Shown here: piece by piece, positions 24,202-32,517 of the stretch | Numbering within the stretch: position 1 is the stretch's first letter | Layout of the letters: each line of letters opens with the position of its first letter | NCBI RefSeq assembly: GCF_014764365.1 | Contig: NZ_CP061718.1 | Coordinates: 2,248,501 to 2,312,500 of the forward strand | Direction: 5' to 3' | Length of the DNA stretch: 64,000 nucleotides | Source of the DNA: Roseococcus microcysteis | Lineage (GTDB): Bacteria > Pseudomonadota > Alphaproteobacteria > Acetobacterales > Acetobacteraceae | Notes under the pieces: generated by a model | Seen by the model: the letters and a program-made list of their open reading frames with translations, nothing else | Database searches by the model: none | What the model was told of the DNA's origin: nothing | Program-made: the position numbers and the translations under genes

Positions 24202-26166
24202 TCAGCGAAGCCAATTGCCACGGGGCGCGAGCCAGCCGGATGGTCGCGTGGTGCTGGTGGCAGGCGCAGCACCATCGATCAGCGCCGCTGCGGTGGGTTC
24301 CGCCGCTGGGAGCGACAGTGCATCCGCCATCCGCGCCCAGCGCCCGTCGCCCCAGCCATCCATGCCAAGCGCCGCGGCGGCTGCGCGGGCATAGACCCGG
24401 CAATCCAGCGCCTCGTTCCGCTCGCGCGTCTTGACCCACTCCAGCCGGCGAAAGCCATTCCGGCCGGCTCGGGCGACGAACTGCTCGGCGGTGAGCTGCC
24501 GGCAGAACTCCTCGCCGGCGGCATGCATCGGCAGGTGAACAAAGCCGGCCGGGAAAGGATCGCCGCTCTCCGCGGTTGGCCGCTCCAGCTTGAGCCACCC
24601 ATAGGTCTCGCCCTTCAGGAAGGACGATCCCACCGGCCAGACCTTCAGCCCGCCCAGCTTGCGGCCATTGCGGCGCACCTCCGTGGCGGAGGGCTGGCCG
24701 ATTGCCGCCCGCAGCCCGTCCTGGCCTTTCACCGCGATGGCGCGCCCGGCGCCGGCGCGGCGCACGAAGGCATAGACTTCCGCCGTGGTCATGCCGTCGC
24801 CGCTGTCGATCGCCGCCATGGCAATGGGGAGACGATGCCCGGAGGCGTGCCGCCAGGTCTCGCCCAGCAGCGCCCGCAATTCGTCCCAGACCGCCGCCTC
24901 GAAGGGGTTCCCCACCAGGATGCGATGCTCGACCAACCAGGACTGGCGATCCTGCGCCCAGGCCCAGATGCTGGCCTCGAGGCGATCGCGCTGCACGTCC
25001 ACGCCGGCGGTGAGCAGCAGCCCACCCTCGGCGACCGTGCCCGGCTCCCATTCCTCGCGGCGGTCATAGAGCCGCTGCCAATCCGGCGCCTCGCCGCTCT
25101 CTTGCCAGGTCTCGCCCAGCACCGTGTTCTTGAAGGTCTTGATGGCGCGGTCGTCGCCCTGCGCCGCCTCCCAATCTCGCACCGCCTGCGACCAGGAGAA
25201 CCAGCCGACCGGCGAGTACAGCGCCGAGATGTGGAAGCCGATCGCGTGGGAATCCTGCGGGATGGCGGTGGGACGCCACTCGCCGCCGGCCAGCATCGCC
25301 GTCTTGTGCTGCTCGCCGATGGCTCCGTCGCAGGCCTCGCAGAGATAGCGCGCGGTGTCCGGCTCGCCCTTGTCCCATACCAACCGCTCGAAGCGCAGCC
25401 ACTGCATCGCCGTACAATGCGGACAGGGCAGAAAGAACCGCCGCTGGTCGCTGGCGAGGTATTCCCGCTCGATGCGCGATAGGCCGGAGATGGTGGGCGT
25501 CGAGACCAGCAGCGTCTTGCGGCGCCAGCCGAAGGTGCGCGCCCGGGCCTCGGCCAGCGCGACAGGATCACCTTCGCCTTCGACGTCGCCGGGATAGGCG
25601 TCCACCTCGTCGAGGAACAGAAAGCGCGCCGACATGGAGCGCAGCCCGACCGCGCTGTTGGCGCCGGTCATTACCAGCTGGCCGCCAGGGAACTCCTTGC
25701 TGAGCTGGCGATTGCCGCTGTCGCGCGAGCGTGCGGGCGCAACACGCTGCCTGATGGCAGGCGTCTCCTCGATCAGCGGATCGATGCGCTGGTCGGAGAA
25801 GCGCTTGGCCAGTTCCGTGGTCGGTTGCACCGCCAGCATGGGGCCCGGCGCGTGGTGGATGACGTAGCCGATCCAATTGTTGCCGCATTCCGTGCCGCCG
25901 ACCTGCGCCCCTTTCATGAACACGACGCGACGGGCCGGATGCGCCGGCGAGAGCGCGTCCATCACGTCGCGCAGATAGGGCGTGCGGTTGGTCCGCCACG
26001 GGCCCGGCTCGGCACTGCCGCGGGAGCCGAGCATGCGGTGCTTGTCGGCCCAGTCAGAAACCAGCAGCGCGGGCTCGGGCGCCATGCCGTCGCGCCAGGC
26101 CTGCAAGATCTCGGCGGCGCCGTCGAAATTGCCGAGTTCGGCGATAATCTGCTCGCCGGTCATCAT
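24202..26166 (-). CDS. Terminase large subunit (lambda gpA-like)
   Basis: A 654-residue DNA-packaging motor. The Walker A site KGAQVGGT is at residues 85-92, Walker B FLFLDEVD at 182-189, and a zinc-binding region contains PCPHC near 239 and CEAC near 273. The C-terminal part is the endonuclease domain (ending WLAPRGNWLR). gpA-type enzymes cut at cos sites, so this phage probably has cohesive ends. The ATG at 26166 overlaps the stop of the small subunit gene, tying their translation. Confidence 0.95.
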   Translation of the reverse strand: MMTGEQIIAELGNFDGAAEILQAWRDGMAPEPALLVSDWADKHRMLGSRGSAEPGPWRTNRTPYLRDVMDALSPAHPARRVVFMKGAQVGGTECGNNWIGYVIHHAPGPMLAVQPTTELAKRFSDQRIDPLIEETPAIRQRVAPARSRDSGNRQLSKEFPGGQLVMTGANSAVGLRSMSARFLFLDEVDAYPGDVEGEGDPVALAEARARTFGWRRKTLLVSTPTISGLSRIEREYLASDQRRFFLPCPHCTAMQWLRFERLVWDKGEPDTARYLCEACDGAIGEQHKTAMLAGGEWRPTAIPQDSHAIGFHISALYSPVGWFSWSQAVRDWEAAQGDDRAIKTFKNTVLGETWQESGEAPDWQRLYDRREEWEPGTVAEGGLLLTAGVDVQRDRLEASIWAWAQDRQSWLVEHRILVGNPFEAAVWDELRALLGETWRHASGHRLPIAMAAIDSGDGMTTAEVYAFVRRAGAGRAIAVKGQDGLRAAIGQPSATEVRRNGRKLGGLKVWPVGSSFLKGETYGWLKLERPTAESGDPFPAGFVHLPMHAAGEEFCRQLTAEQFVARAGRNGFRRLEWVKTRERNEALDCRVYARAAAAALGMDGWGDGRWARMADALSLPAAEPTAAALIDGAAPATSTTRPSGWLAPRGNWLR

Positions 26167-26759
26167 GCGACCGTTACGCGGACGTCGTTGCGCTCGGCCA
26201 GGTGCTGGCGCAGCCGAGCATCCATCATCGTCTGCAGCCGGTGCGCATCGACGCCGAGTTCGACGGCCAGTTCCGCAGCGACCCGGGCGGGCCAGGCGAG
26301 GATGGCATCGCGCTCCTCCTTGGCCAGGCGGTGCACCAGTATGAGCGCGCGCGCCTTCTCGACCAGTTGGCCACGTCGCTCATCAAGCCGGAGCTTGCGC
26401 TCCTGCGCCTTGAGCATCTCGTTGGCGGTGCGGGCGTTGTGGAAGCTGCTGCCGCCCGCGGAGGGCGGGGGCAACGGCTCCGGCATGGGTGGCGCGACGA
26501 AGGCCGGCCGCGGTGGGGTCGGCGGTGGCGAGGTCGGTGTCGGCGCCGGTGCCGGCGCCACCATGGCCGCCGTCTTGCGCACCGGGTCGCTGCTGGCTGC
26601 CAGCTGCGCGCGGACCTTTTCGACGTTCCATCCGCCGCCCGGCTCCTGGGCGATGCGGCCGGACTGCGCGGCCTTCTGCAGCGCGGTGTGGGAGACGCCG
26701 AGCCGGCGCGCCACCTCGCGCTGCGAGGGCACCAGCACAGCGGAAGCGGTTGCGATCAT
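26163..26759 (-). CDS. Terminase small subunit-like protein
   Basis: A protein of about 198 residues with an N-terminal helix-turn-helix (VPSQREVARRLGVSHTALQK) and a Pro-rich linker, then a helical C-terminal domain (RLRLDERRGQLVEKARALIL) that would contact the large subunit. It binds cos/pac DNA. The start at 26759 is preferred to 26828, because the HTH starts soon after it and GGAGG lies upstream, though spacing is long. It is the first gene of the late operon, facing away from the plus-strand early genes at 26886. Confidence 0.78.
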   Translation of the reverse strand: MIATASAVLVPSQREVARRLGVSHTALQKAAQSGRIAQEPGGGWNVEKVRAQLAASSDPVRKTAAMVAPAPAPTPTSPPPTPPRPAFVAPPMPEPLPPPSAGGSSFHNARTANEMLKAQERKLRLDERRGQLVEKARALILVHRLAKEERDAILAWPARVAAELAVELGVDAHRLQTMMDARLRQHLAERNDVRVTVA

Positions 26760-26825
26760 GATGTGATCGAACGCCTCCGATATTAGCAATTCGATGAGCG
26801 CGAGATGCGCTTGGCTCACGCGTGG

Positions 26826-26885
26826 CACAGCGCGAATGGTCCGTCACACGCAGGGGATGCCCTGCAGCAACAGACGGAGACCAGC
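26826..26885 (+). promoter_or_regulatory. Repeated promoter/leader element, copy 1
   Basis: The 60 bases before the ATG at 26886 share two blocks with the 58 bases before the ATG at 28233: CACAGCGCGAATNGTCCGTC followed by ACNCGCAGGG, and CAGACGGAGAC close to the start codon. The second block includes a GGAG ribosome site. Preservation of the upstream block outside coding sequence suggests a shared promoter or operator. Confidence 0.55.
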
Positions 26886-27122
26886 ATGACCGACCGCGAA
26901 GCCCGCGCCGCCCGCAACCAGGAAAAGAGCCTGGCCGCCTTCCTCGCGAAGAAGGCTGAATTCGACGCCCTCCTCGCCGAACTGACGCAGGCCAGCGCGG
27001 ACCACTTCGGCGCGGATCCCGAGACGGTGCTTTGGGGCGAGGCGGCCTGGCTTTCGGACGCCACCGCGAAGCTGAAGGACATCGCGGATCAGCATTTCCG
27101 CCGCGGCGAATACGAAGTCTGA
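26886..27122 (+). CDS. Small helical hypothetical protein, 78 aa
   Basis: A charged, helical protein (EARAARNQEKSLAAFLAKKA, then FDALLAELTQASADHFGAD) without membrane segments. The ATG at 26886 follows the repeated leader and a GGAG ribosome site. It is divergent from the terminase operon and followed by the DUF3489 gene. The function is unknown; the composition fits a small DNA- or protein-binding factor. Confidence 0.65.
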   Translation: MTDREARAARNQEKSLAAFLAKKAEFDALLAELTQASADHFGADPETVLWGEAAWLSDATAKLKDIADQHFRRGEYEV

Positions 27123-27217
27123 AGCGGGCGACTCCCGCACCGCCCCGACCGGCAACGCCGGCGGGGCTCCCGGCAGTAGGGGCCGATGACCGGCGCCCGG
27201 AACCGGAGACCACCACG

Positions 27218-28087
27218 ATGTCCAAGCTTTCCGACAGCCAGCGCGTGATCCTGAGCGCCGCCGCGCAGCACGAAATGGGCCTCGCCCGCGCGCCAAAGTC
27301 ACTCCCGGCCGCGGCGCGTAACGCGGTGTTCCGCAGCCTGCTCAAGAACAACCTGCTCACCGAGATCAACGCCCCGCGGGAGCATGTCGGGCTGGGCTGG
27401 CGCCAGGACGACGACGGGACCTGGATCGTGGCGCGCATCACCGACGAGGGGCTGCGCGCCATCGGCATCGACCCGAACGAGGGCGATGCGGTAGCCGGCG
27501 AGCCCGACTGCTCGGGCATCGAGGGCAGCGTGCCCGACACGGCGCCGACGGTGGCGGCGGATGCTGCGCCGGGGGAAACCACCGACACCGCCGCCGCGCC
27601 CGCCCTGGCCGCGCCCCTGGCGGAGGAGATCGCCCTGCTCGACCAGGCCCTCGCGGCACGCGCCGCTACGCCACGCGCCAGCCTGCGCGACACCGCCGCG
27701 GCCATCCTCGCCGCCTGGGACGACCAGGCCGCTCGCTTCGGGACGCATGATGGCGACCTGATCGGCGCACTCGACGCGCCGATGGCGGCCCTTCGCATCC
27801 TGCTCGCCGGGAAGCCCGCCCGCGTCGCCCGCGAGCCGGGCGCGCAGCGCAAGCCGCGCGAGGGGACCAAACAGGAGCAGGTGCTGGCCATGCTGCGCCG
27901 GCCCGAGGGCGCCACAGTCGCGCAGATCGCCAACGCCACGGGCTGGGCACAGCACACGGTCCGCGGCTTCTTCGCCGGGCTGAAGAAGAAGGGCCACGCG
28001 GTCGAGGTGATGGAGCGGATCCGCCAGGTCGGACCCAACAAGGAGGGCGCCCGCGGAAGCTTCACGATCTACCGCATCGCCGAGTGA
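27218..28087 (+). CDS. DUF3489 domain protein
   Basis: A 289-residue protein. The N-terminal 90 residues form a winged-helix-like domain (SQRVILSAAAQHEMGLARAP), the middle is Ala/Pro/Thr-rich and low in complexity, and the C-terminal region (about 220-289, EQVLAMLRRPEGATVAQIAN) is the DUF3489 winged helix. It is a likely DNA-binding protein. DUF3489, DUF2924 and recombinase genes recur together in alphaproteobacterial elements; all three are in this prophage, although far apart here. The true start (27218) has GGAG 11 bases upstream. Confidence 0.85.
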   Translation: MSKLSDSQRVILSAAAQHEMGLARAPKSLPAAARNAVFRSLLKNNLLTEINAPREHVGLGWRQDDDGTWIVARITDEGLRAIGIDPNEGDAVAGEPDCSGIEGSVPDTAPTVAADAAPGETTDTAAAPALAAPLAEEIALLDQALAARAATPRASLRDTAAAILAAWDDQAARFGTHDGDLIGALDAPMAALRILLAGKPARVAREPGAQRKPREGTKQEQVLAMLRRPEGATVAQIANATGWAQHTVRGFFAGLKKKGHAVEVMERIRQVGPNKEGARGSFTIYRIAE

Positions 28088-28120
28088 AGCATCACAGCCA
28101 CGCCACTGAACATGATCGGG

Positions 28121-28151
28121 AGCGCCGGGGATCATCCAGATTCCCGGCGCT
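28121..28151 (+). terminator. Rho-independent terminator after the DUF3489 gene
   Basis: AGCGCCGGG (28121-28129) and CCCGGCGCT (28143-28151) form a nine-pair stem with a 13-base loop, followed by TTTAT. It ends the transcript of the DUF3489 gene and lies just before the second copy of the leader element. Confidence 0.75.
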
Positions 28152-28174
28152 TTATCGAGTTGGCTGTGTTCCGA

Positions 28175-28232
28175 CACAGCGCGAATCGTCCGTCACGCGC
28201 AGGGCATCCCGCCCCGCCAGACGGAGACGACG
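28175..28232 (+). promoter_or_regulatory. Repeated promoter/leader element, copy 2
   Basis: This is the second copy of the leader described at 26826-26885, with the same blocks at nearly the same distance from the ATG (58 against 60 bases). It begins directly after a terminator, which fits a new promoter here. Confidence 0.55.
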
Positions 28233-28427
28233 ATGACCATCCTCCCGCACCAGACCGCCGAAGGCCCGCAGGACCGCGCCGCCTGGCAGCAGCTTCTCGC
28301 CACCGCGCCGCGCAGCACCGACAGCGTGGGCCGCGCGACCATCCAGGTCTGCACCGCCAGCGACGGGCGCGCGATCTACGCCACGGTCGAATACGCCACC
28401 TGGCAGACCGAGAAGGAGGAGGGGTGA
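28233..28427 (+). CDS. Small hypothetical protein, 64 aa
   Basis: A 64-residue protein (PHQTAEGPQDRAAWQQLLAT) with no membrane segment or known motif. Its stop overlaps the start of the next gene by one base (TGATG), indicating coupled translation. It follows a strong leader repeat with a GGAG ribosome site. The role is unknown. Confidence 0.65.
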   Translation: MTILPHQTAEGPQDRAAWQQLLATAPRSTDSVGRATIQVCTASDGRAIYATVEYATWQTEKEEG

Positions 28428-28708
28428 TGCCCTCCGAATGCCGCTGGATCATCCTGGCGCAGGATGGCCGCCACGTGACGATGGGCCGCGCTGCGCCGCC
28501 GAGCGAGGCAGAGGTCGAAGCCGCCGCCGCGGCGCTTGCCGCGCAGGGACTGGCAGGATGGCTCGCCAGGTTGGACGGGCACTACTGGTCGCGCCGCCGC
28601 GTGGCGCTCACGCTAGTGCAGACACTCGGCGACGGCGCCAGCCTGGATTGGCCTGCCGCCATCGCTGCCTTTGAAGCCGACCGCAAGGCTGCAACGGCAC
28701 CCCGCTGA
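28427..28708 (+). CDS. Hypothetical protein, 93 aa
   Basis: A small protein (SECRWIILAQDGRHVTMGRA, ending FEADRKAATAPR) with an Ala-rich helical middle. The TGATG junction with the preceding gene and GGAGGAGGGG upstream support it. It converges on the methyltransferase gene five bases away. No family recognised. Confidence 0.6.
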   Translation: MPSECRWIILAQDGRHVTMGRAAPPSEAEVEAAAAALAAQGLAGWLARLDGHYWSRRRVALTLVQTLGDGASLDWPAAIAAFEADRKAATAPR

Positions 28709-28712
28709 CGCA

Positions 28713-29978
28713 TCACGCTGCGAGCGTGGCACCGCGCGCGGCGGCCACGTCCCGGAATATGCGATCCTCTCCGGACAGCACTGCCGCCTTGCCAGTAAGA
28801 TTTTGCCAACGCTGGATCGCTACATCGACGTAGCGCGGATCGATGTCCACCGCGTGGCAGACCCGCCCGGTCGTCTCCGCGGCGATCAGCGTCGTGCCGC
28901 TGCCAAGGAATGGATCGTAGATCGCCTCGCCATCCGCGCTGTTGTTGATGATCGGCCGGCGCATGCACTCCACCGGCTTCTGCGTGCCGTGCACAGTCGC
29001 CGCATCCTCGTCGCCACCATTCGAGATCGCCCAGAGCGTCGCCTGGTCGCGCGCGCCCTGCCAATGGCCAGTCGCACCCTTGCGCACGGCATAGAGGCAG
29101 GGCTCGTGCTGCCAGTGATAGTCGCCGCGCCCCAGCACGAAGCGCGACTTGGCCCAGACGATCTGGCTGCGGATCACGAAGCCGCATGCTTCGAGGCTCT
29201 CGATCACCGTGCGGCTGTGCACGCCGGCGTGCCAGACATAGGCGACGTCGCCGGGGAACAGCGCCCATGCCTGGCGCCAGTCGGCGCGGTCGTCATTCGC
29301 CACCTTCCCGGTGCGCATGGTGGCCGAGACCCCGGCCTCGTTCCGCCATTCCGGATCGTAGTTCACGCCATAGGGCGGATCGGTGATCATCAGATGCGGG
29401 GCGGCACCATCCAGCAGTCGGGCCACGTCTGTCGTGCTGGTGGCGTCGCCGCAGAGCAGCCGGTGCGGACCCAGCAGCCAGAGATCGCCGGGCCGCGTGA
29501 CGGGAATGGTCGGTGGCTCCGGCGCCGGTGCATCGGGATCGCCAGCGGCAACAGGTTCATCCCCGCCGCCTTCGGCCAGCAGCCGGTCGAGTGCCGCCTG
29601 GTCGAAGCCGATCAGGCCGATGTCGAATTCGTCTGCGCGCAGCTCCCGCAGCTCGGCGGCGAGCAGGCTCTCGTCCCAGGTCGAATTCAGTGCCAGTTGG
29701 TTGTCCGCCAGCCGGAAGGCCTTCGCCTGCGCTTCGGTGAGGTGGCCGAGCCGGATGGCGGGAACCGCATCGAGCCCGAGCGCCTTCGCGGCCAGGACGC
29801 GACCATGGCCGGCGATTAGCACGCCGGCATCGTCCACCAGCACCGGCACGTTGAAGCCGAACTCGGCGATCGACGCCGCCAGCTGCGCCACCTGCTCGGT
29901 GGGATGCATGCGTGCATTGGCGGCGTAGGCCGCGAGCGATGCCACCGGCATCATCTCCATCTGAAGGTCAGGCCGCAT
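28713..29978 (-). CDS. ParB-like/DNA methyltransferase fusion, DPPY type
   Basis: A 421-residue protein. Residues 1-90 are a ParB/sulfiredoxin-like nuclease domain (AGVLIAGHGRVLAAKALGLD) and the rest is a beta-class DNA methyltransferase with motif IV DPPYGVNYD and the AdoMet motif YDPFLGSGTTLIAAE near the end. DPPY enzymes usually make N6-methyladenine, sometimes N4-methylcytosine. The start at 29978 overlaps the paralogue stop and has GGAGG nine bases upstream. There is no adjacent restriction endonuclease, so it is probably a phage modification enzyme protecting its DNA. Confidence 0.9.
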   Translation of the reverse strand: MRPDLQMEMMPVASLAAYAANARMHPTEQVAQLAASIAEFGFNVPVLVDDAGVLIAGHGRVLAAKALGLDAVPAIRLGHLTEAQAKAFRLADNQLALNSTWDESLLAAELRELRADEFDIGLIGFDQAALDRLLAEGGGDEPVAAGDPDAPAPEPPTIPVTRPGDLWLLGPHRLLCGDATSTTDVARLLDGAAPHLMITDPPYGVNYDPEWRNEAGVSATMRTGKVANDDRADWRQAWALFPGDVAYVWHAGVHSRTVIESLEACGFVIRSQIVWAKSRFVLGRGDYHWQHEPCLYAVRKGATGHWQGARDQATLWAISNGGDEDAATVHGTQKPVECMRRPIINNSADGEAIYDPFLGSGTTLIAAETTGRVCHAVDIDPRYVDVAIQRWQNLTGKAAVLSGEDRIFRDVAAARGATLAA

Positions 29979-31425
29979 CGGCGGTGGCCTCCATGCGTGC
30001 TGCGGCGACGGCCTCGTAGTCGCGCCCATCATCGGCCAGAGTCACCGGCAGCTCGGGGTGCAGCATGCGCCACCGCGCCACGGCCAAGTCGACATAGGCC
30101 GGTGCCAATTCGATCGCGCGCACGCGGCGGCCGGTGCGTTGGCCGGCCAGGATGGTGGTGCCCGAGCCGCCGAAGGGCTCGAACACGACGTTGCCCTCGT
30201 CGGTGTATGCCCGCATCAGGAACTCCGGCAGCACCACCGGGAACACCGCAGGATGCTCGGTCTCGATGCCGCGGCCCTTGTGCCGGGTCAGGCGCAGCAC
30301 GTTGTCGGGGATCCGGAAGTCCTGCACCGGCAGGCCAGCATGCTGGTATTCCGAGATGGTGCCGTCAGCGGCGCGAAGGCCGCTGCCCTTGTTCGGCGTG
30401 CCAGCCCATTTGCAGGGCACGATCTTGTTCGCCTGGCGTGCCTGGCGGTTGAAGTGGAAGACGAACTCGAAGGCGGGTGCGAGGCGGCCATTCCAGTCGC
30501 CAGGCAATCCAGGGCCCTGGTCCCAGGTGTAAAGGCCGAACCGGCGCCAGCCGCGGGCGCGCATCCAGTCGAGCCAAGCGGCCCAATACGGGATCCATTC
30601 GCTGTCGCGGTGGATCAGCCCGAGATTCACCAGCACCTGGCCATCGGGCCGCATGGCCACGTCGAGATGCTGGAACACTCCGTGCATCAGGGCATCCCAA
30701 TCGGTGCCGCCGCCGGTGGTGTAGTCCCGCTGGTTGCCGTAGGGCGGCGAGGTGAAGAGCAACGCGGCGCGGTCGTCGCCCACCACGCGCGCCACGCTGG
30801 CGGCGTCGGTGCTGTCGCCGCAGAGCAGGCGGTGGTCGCCCAGCAGCCACAGATCGCCGGGGCGGGTGACGGCCTGGCGCGGCGGCTCGGGCTCGGCGTC
30901 CGCAGGGTCCTCCGCCGGCGCATCGTTGCCAGGGGCGTCGCCGCTGGCAATGGCCGGGCTGGCAAGCGCCCCGTTGCCAGGGTCCGTTGCCACTGGCTCC
31001 ATGCTGGCCAGCAACCGGTCAAGCTCACCGGTGTCGAAGCCGGTGAGCGCCAGGTCGATGCCGCCCATCTCCTGCAGCTTGGCGACCTCCGCCGCCAGCA
31101 GCGCCTCATCCCAGCCGGCGTTCAGCGCGATGCGGTTGTCCGCCAGGCGGTATGCGGCCTTTTGCGCGTCGGTCAGGCCTGCGCGGGTGATCGTGGGGAC
31201 GGTCTCCAGGCCCAGGGATTTCGCGGCCTGCAGCCGGCCGTGCCCGGCAATGACCTCGCCGCTCTCATCCACCAGCACCGGCGCCACGAAGCCGAATTCC
31301 AGAATGCTGGCCGCGATCTGCGCCACCTGCTCGGCGGAATGCGTGCGCGCATTGCCGGCATAGGGCAGCAGGGAGGCGATCGCGCGCGCCTCGACGGCGC
31401 TCGCAGACCATGGGGCCTGGGGCAT
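29968..31425 (-). CDS. ParB-like/DNA methyltransferase fusion, SPPY type
   Basis: A 485-residue paralogue of the downstream gene with the same domain order: ParB-like domain (SGEVIAGHGRLQAAKSLGLE) then a methyltransferase with motif IV TSPPYGNQRDY and motif I FEPFGGSGTTILAGQ. The SPPY form points to N4-cytosine specificity, so the pair would modify two different bases or sites. The start at 31425 is preferred over 31485 because the N-terminus of the paralogue aligns there. Both are transcribed toward lower coordinates as a two-gene unit. Confidence 0.9.
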   Translation of the reverse strand: MPQAPWSASAVEARAIASLLPYAGNARTHSAEQVAQIAASILEFGFVAPVLVDESGEVIAGHGRLQAAKSLGLETVPTITRAGLTDAQKAAYRLADNRIALNAGWDEALLAAEVAKLQEMGGIDLALTGFDTGELDRLLASMEPVATDPGNGALASPAIASGDAPGNDAPAEDPADAEPEPPRQAVTRPGDLWLLGDHRLLCGDSTDAASVARVVGDDRAALLFTSPPYGNQRDYTTGGGTDWDALMHGVFQHLDVAMRPDGQVLVNLGLIHRDSEWIPYWAAWLDWMRARGWRRFGLYTWDQGPGLPGDWNGRLAPAFEFVFHFNRQARQANKIVPCKWAGTPNKGSGLRAADGTISEYQHAGLPVQDFRIPDNVLRLTRHKGRGIETEHPAVFPVVLPEFLMRAYTDEGNVVFEPFGGSGTTILAGQRTGRRVRAIELAPAYVDLAVARWRMLHPELPVTLADDGRDYEAVAAARMEATADAA

Positions 31426-31742
31426 GCGCACCTGCTGAAATCGATGATGGTGGTGAGGAACGCCGCCTGGGGAGCCTGGCAACACGGCGCCGTGGCAACG
31501 TCGTAAAATGGCCTGGCGCTAGCGACCTTGCGCGCTTCCGCCCCCCGCATACAGCGGGGCCAGGAAGGACCCTACGGCTCGAGAGCCACAGTCTGGATCG
31601 AGTCGCAGCGTGGCTGCTCAGCCGCGGCGCTCTCGCACCTTCTCTACGTGTCTTGCTTCTAGCCTTATCGATTTCGGAGCCGCTACGGGGTGAATTGTAA
31701 CAGCGTGATCGGGGCGATGATGACCGCCCCGATCGTCCCGCG
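31426..31742. other. 317-base gap between methyltransferase pair and replication operon
   Basis: No convincing gene is present. The right part holds the terminator described at 31707-31734. The left part contains a moderately AT-rich stretch and likely the promoter for the methyltransferase pair on the minus strand, but I see no good -35/-10 pair. Confidence 0.5.
31707..31734 (-). terminator. Terminator after the DUF6456 gene
   Basis: GATCGGGGCG (31707-31716) and CGCCCCGATC (31725-31734) form a perfect ten-pair stem with an eight-base loop, just beyond the stop of the DUF6456-like gene. On the minus strand the following sequence is only weakly T-rich, so termination may need assistance. It ends the long replication operon. 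Confidence 0.7.
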
Positions 31743-32297
31743 TCACGCCGCCCTCGCTCGTGGCATCAGCCCGAAGTGCACGGCGAGAATGCCGAGGGAC
31801 CCGACCAGGATGCCCTGTCCCACTGGGCCGTGCACCGTCCGTCCGGCCCAGCCCTGCCGCATCGACCACTCGCGGACCGAGAACTCCAGGCCGACGACAA
31901 ACCACGCGCAGGAGCCGCAGGGGCTGTCCTGCCCCCCCAGAGCATCGAGCGCCGCAGCGACGCGGCGCCGTGCCTCCACCTGCATCGTCGAGAGCGTGTC
32001 GACGCGCGTGCCTGGGATGCGCATGATCTGCGACGTCGACATGCTGTCGAAGCAGGCGGCGCGGAACAGCCCGCGGAAGATCTCACCCGCTTCGTGCATC
32101 TGTGGCGTGATGCTGCCGTGCGCCAGCATCAGCCCGAGCGTGTCCACGGCGCGGCGATGCTGGACTGGGCTGCCGGTCTCGGGATCCGCCTCGCGGATCG
32201 GCTCCGAGAAGCCACCGTGCTGCATCCGCCACTTCGACGGCTTCGCCAGATCGTCGTGCTTCGGCTTCGGCACCTTGGGCTTGCGCTTACCGGCCAT
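31743..32297 (-). CDS. DUF6456-like phage protein
   Basis: A 184-residue protein with a C-terminal module RRRVAAALDALGGQDSPCGS, CAWFVVGLEFSVREW and GWAGRTVHGPVGQGILVGSL, the pattern of DUF6456, which occurs in phage regulatory proteins. The N-terminus is Lys-rich (KRKPKVPKPKHDDLAKPSKW). It overlaps the upstream small gene by 11 bases. A transcription-related role is possible but not shown. Confidence 0.75.
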   Translation of the reverse strand: MAGKRKPKVPKPKHDDLAKPSKWRMQHGGFSEPIREADPETGSPVQHRRAVDTLGLMLAHGSITPQMHEAGEIFRGLFRAACFDSMSTSQIMRIPGTRVDTLSTMQVEARRRVAAALDALGGQDSPCGSCAWFVVGLEFSVREWSMRQGWAGRTVHGPVGQGILVGSLGILAVHFGLMPRARAA

Positions 32298-32517
32298 GGT
32301 GGTTCTCCCCGTTGCGACGCCCCCAGCGCCGATTGGCTTCGTTGGTGATGGCCTGGCGGAGCCAGTCGTCCGTGATGTCGGCGACAGGCAGCGCGGCCAC
32401 GCCGTGCCGATGCCAAGCGGCGGCGCGCATGGCGTTCACCTCGCGGTCGTTGGTCGGGCTGCGCGTGCCGCGGTCGAGGCAGGACCGGGGCGGTTGCGGC
32501 GCGCCGTGCATGCTCAT
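32287..32517 (-). CDS. Small hypothetical protein, 76 aa
   Basis: A short protein (NDREVNAMRAAAWHRHGVAA, then PVADITDDWLRQAITNEANR) joined to its neighbours by an ATGA overlap at 32514-32517 and an 11-base overlap downstream. The position inside a compact operon supports it as real. No recognisable domain. Confidence 0.6.
   Translation of the reverse strand: MSMHGAPQPPRSCLDRGTRSPTNDREVNAMRAAAWHRHGVAALPVADITDDWLRQAITNEANRRWGRRNGENHHGR

Noticed and set aside
26383-28065. 560-codon minus-strand frame across the DUF3489 gene
   Set aside because: Runs through two well-supported genes and a terminator; no conserved pattern.
31410-31700. 96-codon plus-strand frame in the gap after the methyltransferases
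   Set aside because: No ribosome site, no family signal, and it overlaps the start of the methyltransferase gene.
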